Assembly (NCBI GenBank): GCA_032718865.1
Contig: JALUTQ010000039.1
Coordinates: forward strand, 1,612,001-1,676,000
DNA from: Tilletia caries
Taxonomy: Eukaryota > Basidiomycota > Exobasidiomycetes > Tilletiales > Tilletiaceae
DNA length: 64,000 nt
Direction of reading: 5' to 3'
Shown here: positions 1-8,075 of the stretch, piece by piece
Layout: every line of letters starts with the position of its first letter
Position numbering within the stretch: position 1 is the stretch's first letter
Notes under the pieces: generated by a model
What the model was told of the DNA's origin: nothing
Database searches by the model: none
What the model saw: the letters and a program-made list of their open reading frames with translations, nothing else
Position numbers and translations under genes: made by a program

Positions 1-2
1 CA

Positions 3-1361
3 TCAACACTTGCGTCCGGCGGAAGCAATAACGAGGGCGAGCTCCATACTCCCCTCACTGTTCCTCAAGGCGCACAGCTCAAGAACTTGACGATCGGAAA
101 CAGCAGCGATCAGCTTGTCGCTTACTGGCCCGACTCGACCAGCAACAAAGAGGCGACCGCGGCCTTCGTCATGATTCACGGTCGGATCCGGAACGGGAAT
201 GACTACTGGACCGTGATGAACGATGCGCTCCAATCAGCACTCGGAGAAAATTACCCTGGCGTCGACTCAAAGACGATTGTCACAGCACCTCAATTCTTCT
301 CCACCATCTTCAACGAGGGCCAGTACACCTCCAATCAGCTCGCCTGGGCCGACGTAAACGCATGGCAGGCAGGTGAAGTTGCTACCCACCCCACCTCGAC
401 GAGCTCCTCCGCCTTTGATGCCCTCGATGCCTTCATTGACGAGTTCTCCGACAAGTCCAAGTACCCGAACATGAAGAACCTTACTCTCGTCGGACACGGT
501 GGTGGCGGACAGCTCATGGCTCGCTATGCCATGATCGGCAAGGACACTCCCAATGATCTTTGGATCCGGTACATCATCGGGGATCCCTCGTCAAATGCTT
601 ACTTTACGGACCAAAGGCCTACCGATGTGCCGTCGAGCGTCGCCAGCAAGAACAATTGCCCAGATTGGAATCAGTGGCGATATGGCTTCGAGTGAGTTAC
701 ATCAAATGGGATTCTCTTCTGATCAATACCAAGGAGTTCATTTGCTCAATCTCATCTCTGCCCCAACAGCAACTTCACCACCTACACCGGACTCAAGGGC
801 AAGCCCACCAACTTCTTCACCCAGTACATCCAGCGCGACGTCATCCAGATCATCGGATACCAAGATGTCGACAGCTCCGGCGACCAATACTGCATGGCCA
901 TGCTCCAGGGTGGCCAGAAGCGGCGAGACCGCAACCTGTCCTGGTGGCGGTACATCAACACCCTCGCCCGGACGAACTATGACGTCTCCGGCTTCCCCGG
1001 TGGATTCTCAGAGAGCGATCTGCCAGACTGGTCCAACATCTCCCAGCACCAGATCGCACACCGCCTCATCGTCGTCGAAGACGCTGACCACGACGCTGCC
1101 AAGGTTTTCGGAGGCGACGAAGGTCGGGCCGCCCTGTTCGGCGTGGACAACTTGCCCACTGGCTGGAGACCCGATGACTGGAAGGCGGAGGGGACGGGGA
1201 AGTATGCCGTTGGAGGATCGTCCGGGAGCGGGAAGTCGCCCAGTGGGAGTGGCACCACCGCAAGTGCGGCTGCGCCTGGTGTCCAGCTGCGGCTAGGATC
1301 GGCTGTTGCTGGTGGCATCGCCATCTCTGCGCTTGTCGCTGGTGTGCTGGCTCTGCTCTGA
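3..1361 (+). CDS. GPI-anchored alpha/beta-hydrolase-like secreted protein, 5' end cut off by the window
   Basis: Two exons are visible: 3-691 and 770-1361. The 78-nt intron is GT...AG and joins GA|C to keep the frame (Gly-Phe-Asp-Asn-Phe-Thr). The reading frame is already open at the left edge, so the start and any signal peptide are outside. The segment AAFVMIHGRIRNG and the later TLVGHGGGGQLMARYA resemble the oxyanion and nucleophile-elbow regions of fungal alpha/beta hydrolases. The C-terminus has a Gly/Ser-rich stretch followed by a hydrophobic tail ending LVAGVLALL, which is typical of a GPI-attachment signal; the product is probably at the cell surface. The elbow reads GHGGG where GHSxG is usual, so the classical nucleophile Ser is absent there. 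The substrate is unknown. Confidence 0.75.
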
Positions 1362-2023
1362 GAGCACGTTTGACCTAACTGTTATCGCGGACGACCTTCC
1401 AACACGCCCGGAGCGACGCGCGACGCACGATTCGGTTTCCAATCACGTACATATCGCAACTTCGATATCTCAAAACTCGCTACTACACCAACCATATCAC
1501 GTCTCATACACACACGGACTGTTCCTGCCTCTACTTTTTCGTCTTCACCAGCTCTACAATCGGCTCTTCAGCTTTTCCCCCTCAACACGGGGACCCATGC
1601 CGACCTATCGACAACCCCAGTTCCACGTCCTCTGGTCCCGAAGGCATTCACCTATCGGACTCTCTGGCAACATTATCGTCAGAGCGTCTCCTTCCTCCGT
1701 GCAATATCAGCAACATCCGGAGCTCAACTTATCGCCTACTTATAGATCGCATTCTCACGGAGTTGCAATGGACAATCGTCTCCCCTCGCCTCTCTAGTCT
1801 CTGCCTGATGACCATTCTTCGCGGTCTACTGTATGTGGGTCGATAGTAGCGCGATTATGAGAAATCCAAGACTGTCTAAAGGGTGCGTACTTGCTCAAGC
1901 ACGATTCAGAAGATGCTCGCGCTGGGATGCGTCCCGCTGCCGGCAGCTCTCCAGCAGGAGCAGTGCAGAACCTTCCCCGCTCGACGTCCACCTTCCGAAA
2001 TCTGAAATCTGAGAAGTTCGTCG
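1362..2023. other. Intergenic stretch, no supported gene
   Basis: This is the 3' flank of the hydrolase gene up to the LINE insertion. An open frame at 1306-1797 (+) has no recognisable domain and is low in complexity. I see no RNA gene or clear regulatory site. Confidence 0.5.
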
Positions 2024-2036
2024 TGGCCGGCGATCC
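2024..2036. repeat. Target-site duplication, left copy (LINE)
   Basis: The 13-nt TGGCCGGCGATCC is identical to 2623-2635 and directly abuts a 16-T run. Confidence 0.85.
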
Positions 2037-2622
2037 TTTTTTTTTTTTTTTTAATTCATTGATTACTGACCGAGGCTCGTAGAGGCCTATGCAGCTGTGG
2101 AGGTTACAAGTACAGGAGGGGAAAGATTGATGCTGAACCTGAACGGACTGTGAACCGTGGAAGAGAATGCTGCGATGTATGCAAAAGCAAAGTGCGGTGA
2201 GGGTATAGTGTTGTGGTTGGTGTTGTTAAGAGTCTTCGCGGTAAGCCCGTAACCTCTGTGAGGCCAGAGCCGCGACCTTGTTGATGAGCGCGCGGTCGTT
2301 GAGCAGTGCCCAAGTCGACCTCGCCTTCCGAATCCCAATTTCCTCCTCTAATCGCCTCCTTGCTGCTCGAGTGCTTTTTGCACGAGAACAGAAGGTGCTC
2401 CCTCGTCTCCAGCTCGTGGCATCGGTCGCATTGTGCGTCCAGCTTGACCTTCCTCCACCGTAGGTACTTATTCAGTCCTAGGTGTCCGGTACGAAGCTGG
2501 ACCATCACGGAGACCTTTGCCCTGGAGACTCCCCGGTACAACTTCTTCGCCTCCCCCACCCTGAGCCTGTTCACCTTCCTGAACGCTCGCCCCTTCGTCC
2601 CTTCTTCCCATCTCCGCTCCCA
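2037..2622 (-). mobile_element. 5'-truncated non-LTR retrotransposon (LINE) 3' end
   Basis: On the minus strand the frame reads VNRLRVGEAKKLYRGVSRAK then QLRTGHLGLNKYL, followed by a CxxC...H...C zinc-finger-like segment (CDRCHELETREHLLFSC). This is the arrangement at the C-terminus of fungal LINE reverse-transcriptase proteins. The element ends at its 3' side in a poly(A) tract, seen as 16 T at 2037-2052 on the plus strand. It is flanked by a perfect 13-bp direct repeat, 2024-2036 and 2623-2635. Only about 586 bp remain, so this is a dead, 5'-truncated copy made by target-primed reverse transcription. The frame continues past the domain into AT-richer tail sequence. Confidence 0.85.
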
Positions 2623-2635
2623 TGGCCGGCGATCC
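2623..2635. repeat. Target-site duplication, right copy (LINE)
   Basis: Identical 13-mer to 2024-2036. It lies at the 5'-truncated end of the element and so defines that end to the base. Confidence 0.85.
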
Positions 2636-2725
2636 GAGCCGCCGGCTTGACGAGTGGCAATGGTTAGAACAGGTCATGAGACCATTGATCGGCGTTTGTA
2701 ATCATTAGAATTAAAGGCTCCGAGC

Positions 2726-2764
2726 CATTAGAAAAGTGCACCCCCGGGGTGCACTTTTCTAATG
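2726..2764. repeat. Perfect 39-nt palindrome (19+1+19), left boundary
   Basis: The left arm CATTAGAAAAGTGCACCCC is the exact reverse complement of the right arm, with a single central C at 2745. The core is shared with 7434-7458. The downstream ATG used here as the gene start lies inside the right arm. Confidence 0.9.
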
Positions 2765-5700
2765 TGGCGAGCCCGATTGTCGGGCGAACATTCTCGTTCT
2801 CGAGTGTCGGTCGATCACCACCACCACCTCTCACAGCACGAGCCAACTGCTCACCACCACCTGTCCGCAGTCGCCCCCAGGCAGCACCAACACCGTGACC
2901 ATCACCGTCGGCGCCGCACTGCAAAGCATCTCCCAGGACTTGGGCCGGAGACTGCAGAGCGCCGCACCGCGCAACAACGCCGACGACGCGACAACACCTC
3001 GGGCATACGCTCCAACAAGCACACTGACAGATCACCCATCGACAACGACGACAGCATCGACACACAGGCTTCTCGAGACCCGAACCAGCAGATGACGGAC
3101 AGCTCGGAACCCCAGCACGGCCAAGCACAGGCATCAATTCAAGAGCGTGAGTATCAGAAACGCACAGTCACTTCTCTTCCCTGACTCATGCTGACGGGAT
3201 CCCTCTACTACAACGACAACAGCATCGACATCCACGTCGCCATCACTGCCGCTGCTGGCTTCAAAGGACTTGGGCCTAGGGCCGGCAGCTCGACAAGCAG
3301 TACAACTCGACCAAGCGCACATGTCAACTCAGACCCGTGAGTGAACGGAGACCCACATTCATTTCCCCATCATATTGACTCATGCTGACGGGATCCTCTA
3401 CTACAACGACAACAGCATCGACATCCACGTCGCCACAACTGCCGCTACCGGCTCAAGATGCAATTGCGGTGTCCGCCAATATAACTGCCGTCGATCGGCT
3501 CAGAGCTAACCTTCAACGCTCAAAGTCAAAGAGTCTCACCGACTCAAACACTAAAGGCCAGCCAGGACCAGGTCCATCTGCCGTAGATGCAGCACCAGCA
3601 CCAGCAGGCCAAATACCCTCAGCATCAACTTCCTCGGCCACAAATGCAGCAGCAGCACCAGCAGGCCAGACGCCCACAGCATCAGCTCCCTCGACCACAA
3701 ATGCAACAGCAGCAGGCCCAGCAGGCCAGAAGAAATTGTCAGCGTCATCTGGACAACCCGCGAAAGCAGGAGCAGCAGCCCCGGCAGGCCAGAAGAAATC
3801 ATCAGCGTCATCTGCCCAACTCTCCATGGACTTGGGCCAGGAGAGGAACAAGGGCAAAAGCAAGGCCAACCCAGACACACCCCCACTTACACCTCGACCC
3901 TCTGTTCAACAACAACAGAACGCAGGCCTCGACGCTGCGATGCCGGCAGAATGGTCCAAAGGGTGGAACGAGATCTTGGAAATTGCCGACCAGTATAACA
4001 GCGGGACGCTGGCGTACACCCCGGCATCGATAGAGATGGGGAGCCTCGGAGGGCCATACACTCAACTGGGAGGAGTCGTTCTAAAGAAAATGATGGAGAC
4101 AGAGGATGCTGAGGACCCCTACGTACCCACATTCTCCGACGTCTGGATGGCCATCGCACCGGAGGAGAGACCTCCCCTTCCCTCTCCTCCCCGTCCCCAA
4201 GTCAAGCTTCCGACAACGAAACCCATCGCGCCACTCGATGCCGAGCTGCGGCTGGCAGAGGCAGCGGCGGGCGGTGGTCCCAAGGCAATGGGTTACATAC
4301 TGGCCGCGATGCGGAACAGCGTCAATACGAGACGAGACGAGTGGGAGCAAGCGTGCGAGTACATGACAACCATCGTCGCCAAGGAGGCACAAGAGGAGGA
4401 CAGCGACGACGAGATGGACGACGTCTCTGCCGACATGCCGAAGTGGGTGCAGGCATACACGCTGGCACCGTTCACCCCGTCACCAAAAAAGAAACGTACG
4501 TACGCAGACGCGGGACTAACGTCCAGCGACGAGGACGACGATGACGACGATGACGACGAGGCCAGGCATGGCGACGGCAGTGGGTCAGGCCACAGGCGGG
4601 GCGAGAACGGCGACGACGCAAATGCATCAGCAGACGAGTCACTCGAGACAATGAAGTTCCGAAACCCCACGAAATCATCATCCAGAAAGCCCACCAATCC
4701 CACAACAGTCAAGTACTCTCAGCCAAAGAAGAAGAAGAAGAAGGTCAAGAGGGGTGGAGGAGGAGCGCAACTCCGGCACGACGCAGATCTCGACCAAGCT
4801 CAGTGGGCCACAGTATACAGCTATGTGCTCAGCATCGTGGCGACGGCACCAATCGACCCAGAGTTGGTTGCGATTTCGGCGATCGACGTCGCGGTCGGAA
4901 TGAAGGACGCTAGGCGATTGGCGGATGGCGATGAGTGGGCGCCGGAAGCGGTCGCAGCCATTGGCAAGGACCAACTCAGGACCAGGCTTGAGGAGTCCAT
5001 CACGAGGGCGGAACAGTCGGGCAACGACGTAACCCACACGGCGTGGAGACACGTCCTAGACTGGATGATAGTCACAACCATCCATCGCAGGGGCATCGCA
5101 CTCGGAGTCATCAAGCCAGGGGAATTCATTGACGACGAGACAACGACAGCAGTACGCTCAACGATCACAAAGAGGAAGAAGACCGAGGGCGCGTTAAGGT
5201 GGATCAGGCTCGCTCACGCGCTAGGCGACGTCATGTTCCTACCACTCCTGATGCTGATGGGCGACATTGCGTTCCTGGACAAGGTGCAGAGGATGAAGTA
5301 CGAGGTCTTCGGAGGGCTGGCGGAACTGCTACAGACCGGCGACGACGGGAGATCCAAGGAGGAGATCGAGCTGCTGTGGGAGACGGAACCCCACATGGCA
5401 GCGATGCGGGACGCTGCACGTTTTGCGGCCAGGTTCGTAATCCCGACAGCTTGCGGGACCATGGCCACGATGCTGTTCCACTACCGTAAAAACCGAAGTC
5501 TCCAGGAGAAAGGCGTATGGATTAGAGATGAGACCAAAGACGCTATCGACTCTCCTTCATTCGTCGGTTGGAAGGACGTCTTACCCCCAGTTGCGGATCG
5601 GGAGAAGGACAACTGGCCCCTAACCCTCAACTGCGCGTACACTGGGACGATGCGCAACATATCTTTCAGCACACCCCCAAACATCATACTCTCCGCTTCG

Positions 5701-6189
5701 TTCAAACGACTATTCAAGGAGGGCGAGTATCGAGTACTGGATCGAGCCGACTGCAGCTGGCTCGAGGACGAGTCCACATACGGGGCCCTGCTCAACCGCC
5801 GATGGCACGGTGACCCATCGATGACGCGCCTATACCCGACGTACGCGCTCATCATGGGCATCGACGATGAAGAGGACGAACCTGGCGACGGGATCGTCCG
5901 GCTCGAAGAGCGTATGAAGACGGGATACAACATGAGCGCAGCCGAAGCTGAGAAGATCATGAAAGACAGGCATAGGCTCGAGCGACGCACCTTCATCCTT
6001 GCCGAGAACCTCAACACCAATAAGCTGAAGAACGCGCGCAAGAAGGGGCTACAACAAATCGAAGAAGAAGAGATGAACAAGTATGTAGACCCCACCAGCG
6101 ATACCAGATCTACCACACCCGAAGACGACGAAGACGAAGACACTATGCGCAGTCCATCCAGGGCGGCTAAGCGGCGCCAAATCACGTAG
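2762..6189 (+). CDS. Unknown protein encoded by the candidate element, about 1,090 aa, three exons
   Basis: Proposed exons are 2762-3146, 3223-3336 and 3416-6189, joined by two GT...AG introns that keep the frame. The last exon alone codes about 925 residues. The N-terminal third is low complexity: His/Gln/Arg-rich, then Ala/Pro/Ser/Thr repeats of the type PAGQ. Next come an acidic run of Asp/Glu, a Lys-rich basic patch (KKKKKKVKRGGGG) that could be a nuclear-localisation or nucleic-acid-binding segment, and about 450 residues of ordinary globular composition. The C-terminus is again charged. I recognise no family; there is no DDE, HUH or tyrosine-recombinase signature that I can defend. The true start may be downstream, for instance at the Met of MTDSSEPQHG near 3091. 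Confidence 0.55.
2910..2963 (+). repeat. Hairpin motif copy 1
   Basis: Apical GGACTTGGGCC is at 2936-2946. Helices: TCTCC (2929-2933) with GGAGA (2947-2951), CTGCA (2919-2923) with TGCAG (2953-2957), and GGCGC (2910-2914) with GCGCC (2959-2963). The larger bulges are on the 5' side, including CA next to the loop. Confidence 0.7.
3182..3433 (+). repeat. Direct duplication spanning an intron end and exon start
   Basis: A block of about 58-60 nt beginning TGACTCATGCTGACGGGATC occurs at 3182 and again at 3376. Each copy holds the 3' part of an intron, its CAACAG acceptor and the first codons of the next exon (PSTSTSP). The second exon therefore looks like a tandem exon duplicate. Confidence 0.8.
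3251..3289 (+). repeat. Hairpin motif copy 2
   Basis: Apical GGACTTGGGCC is at 3266-3276. Stem GCTGCTGGC (3251-3259) pairs with GCCGGCAGC (3281-3289), nine pairs with one T.G wobble. Confidence 0.7.
3820..3845 (+). repeat. Hairpin motif copy 3
   Basis: Apical GGACTTGGGCC is at 3828-3838. Stem CTCTCC (3820-3825) pairs with GGAGAG (3840-3845), with AT bulged on the 5' side. It lies inside the coding exon. Confidence 0.7.
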
Positions 6190-6440
6190 CACAAATGTTT
6201 CAATCAATGCACTGTCACAACTTTCCAAAGAGAACGATATATAGATAGACATAGAGCGAATGATGAAGAGGGAAGGGGAGGGAGGGAAGCGGAGGAGGGT
6301 AGCGGAGGGGGGAAGCGGAAGAGGGCTAACAGGCGAATTGTTCGGGTTAACCAGGCTCACTCCCTTCATCATTTATATTAAAACTACGAACACAGACATG
6401 CCCGGTAACCGAACCTCCGAAAACCGACAAAATTTCAGAC

Positions 6441-6506
6441 TCCGACGCACGGACGCACAGACTCCGACGCACATACGCACAAACTCCGACGCACGGACGC
6501 ACACAC
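6441..6506. repeat. 22-bp tandem repeat, three copies
   Basis: Unit CTCCGACGCACGGACGCACA plus two bases starts at 6441, 6463 and 6485. The middle copy has small differences. Confidence 0.8.
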
Positions 6507-6696
6507 ACACCACAGTTCCAGCACATCAACCGCACCGTTGAACCGACGCACCGACTACTAACCCATACATTCAAAGTATCACCTTCAGTCTCCCGGCCAC
6601 ATCGTACCCAAGAGCAAGACGACGGCCAGCGGCCAGCGCCTGACGGAAGCGTTCGCTCACAACAAACGAGCAAAACTAGAACATCTTACGCATAAC

Positions 6697-6727
6697 GCAC
6701 CCCGCATGGACTTGGGCCGCGGGGTGC
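6697..6727 (+). repeat. Hairpin motif copy 4 (best stem)
   Basis: Apical GGACTTGGGCC is at 6708-6718. A perfect nine-pair stem joins GCACCCCGC (6697-6705) and GCGGGGTGC (6719-6727), with AT bulged on the 5' side. Confidence 0.8.
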
Positions 6728-6826
6728 AGAGACACCAACCGCATATAGCCAACCACAATATAGTCAGATGAGACACTTCGCTCGACCCCAAAGCCTCACC
6801 ACCACCACGATGTCGGCAGCGACCAA

Positions 6827-6948
6827 GGATGCGCACATCGGAACTTGAACCGCCAACAGAAAAGTACAACCTCTCCTTCCCCGGAAGTCCACCACTGGAG
6901 CCACACGTGAAGCACCTTAGCCCGACTTGGGCCGCATGATGCGCATCC
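6827..6948 (+). repeat. Hairpin motif copy 5 (divergent)
   Basis: The loop variant CGACTTGGGCC is at 6923-6933. The nearest strong stem is GGATGCGC (6827-6834) with GCGCATCC (6941-6948), which leaves a long internal loop, so the structure is uncertain for this copy. Confidence 0.4.
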
Positions 6949-7119
6949 AACTAAACGGACACGATCAACGAAGAAGCACAGCACGTTACACAGCATTGTC
7001 AGCCACACAGCCACCACAAGCTCGTCTTCAAAGGAACCACCTAGTCATCATCCAAGCTCTGACACCGAGGTGAACAAACTACCCTACTCAACAACAGACG
7101 GGCAGAAGAACAGCATAGC

Positions 7120-7170
7120 CGCCTCCGAAATCCTGTCGGGACTTGGGCCACAAGGGTTAGGCACGAGGCG
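7120..7170 (+). repeat. Hairpin motif copy 6
   Basis: Apical GGACTTGGGCC is at 7139-7149. Helices: CCTGT (7132-7136) with ACAAGG (7150-7155, one bulge), and CGCCTC (7120-7125) with GAGGCG (7165-7170). Confidence 0.65.
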
Positions 7171-7433
7171 TCACAACAGAAGAGCCTATCTTCATGACTA
7201 CACCCAAACGAGGCACGCATAGCGCCGCACATGTAAGGTGTCACAATCTGTCGCACAAGCTAGCCTCGCAGATATCGAGCTGAGACACAACGGCGAAGCG
7301 CATTCACCAATGTACAGCCAGGCTCAATGACACCAGCACACGGTAGCGCAAGCGAAAGTGGTCATAGCACAACGCCATGATGCCTCATATGGTTATTCCG
7401 GACTCCTCATAGTGTGGCCCCGGCAGGGCTGAA

Positions 7434-7458
7434 AAAGTGCACCCCCGGGGTGCACTTT
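7434..7458. repeat. 25-nt palindrome, right boundary
   Basis: AAAGTGCACCCC, a central C, then GGGGTGCACTTT. Same core as the left palindrome at 2726-2764. Confidence 0.85.
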
Positions 7459-8075
7459 CTGAGGCACGCGCGATTTTCGCGGTACCAGATTCAAACTCCG
7501 CTCGTGGATGGTACGTAAAACAAACACATCAACGACCGTCAAATCCGTCCACGCCCGGGGAGTGTAGGGCCGAACGATGCCATGCTGGATATTCTTGGAA
7601 AGGGCGTCATCGGGTAGTCCCTTCGCGCTGCGCCGCTTGGTCTCCCTCTCTCCCTCTCTCTCTGGCGCCGGATGTATCCTCGATTTTTTACTATCCTGGA
7701 TCCTTGGGGAATGCAGTCGCTGCAATTCAGCTTGCTTGCTTGCACGCTTGCTTGCTCTCCTCCCTTGCACCCTTGCAACTTGCAAGTCCCTTCGGTAAGT
7801 CGCGCTTCCCGAATCCGACCGAGATCCCCGAAGATCGAAGCCTGCTGATTGCATTGCCTCTGATCGGAACAGACGTCGATCTCTCTTTGGATACTACGAG
7901 TACGATCGTCTGCCGGTATATCTTTCTCCTCGCGGTGAGTGCTTGCCCTCTCCAGTTCTTCAACCTGCTCTCCCCATCTCATCCCCTTCTTTGCTTCGTC
8001 CTCCAGCCTCCCTTCTTAGAGACAGCGCCACCTTCTACCGCTTCTGCCCAATCCCAGGAGGTGTTGGAGAGGTGA

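Larger units (their letters stand above)
6190..7433. other. Non-coding right part of the candidate element
   Basis: No credible gene. It holds a 22-bp tandem repeat, hairpin copies 4-6 and the approach to the right palindrome. Confidence 0.6.
2726..7458 (+). mobile_element. Candidate undescribed mobile element with palindromic ends and internal hairpin repeats
   Basis: The segment is bounded by two near-identical palindromes centred on GTGCACCCCCGGGGTGCAC (2726-2764 and 7434-7458). It encloses one intron-containing gene of unknown family (2762-6189). Six copies of a stem-loop with apical GGACTTGGGCC (one copy begins CG) lie at 2936, 3266, 3828, 6708, 6923 and 7139, all in the same orientation as the gene. 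I found no such motif elsewhere in the window. I could not find a clear target-site duplication outside the palindromes, nor a recognised transposase, integrase or recombinase, so mobility is an inference from the architecture. It could also be a captured viral or plasmid-like segment. Confidence 0.45.

Noticed and set aside
1306..1797. 163-aa plus-strand frame after the hydrolase gene
   Set aside because: Overlaps the hydrolase C-terminus in another frame and has no domain or codon pattern of a gene.
2726..7458. Helitron or Crypton identity for the palindrome-bounded element
   Set aside because: No Rep/helicase or tyrosine-recombinase motif is visible, and the ends do not show the expected 5' TC and 3' CTRR with a hairpin.
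7437..8075. Plus-strand frame of 212 aa before the Fanzor gene
   Set aside because: Starts inside the palindrome, with no domain-like content; more likely leader or flank.
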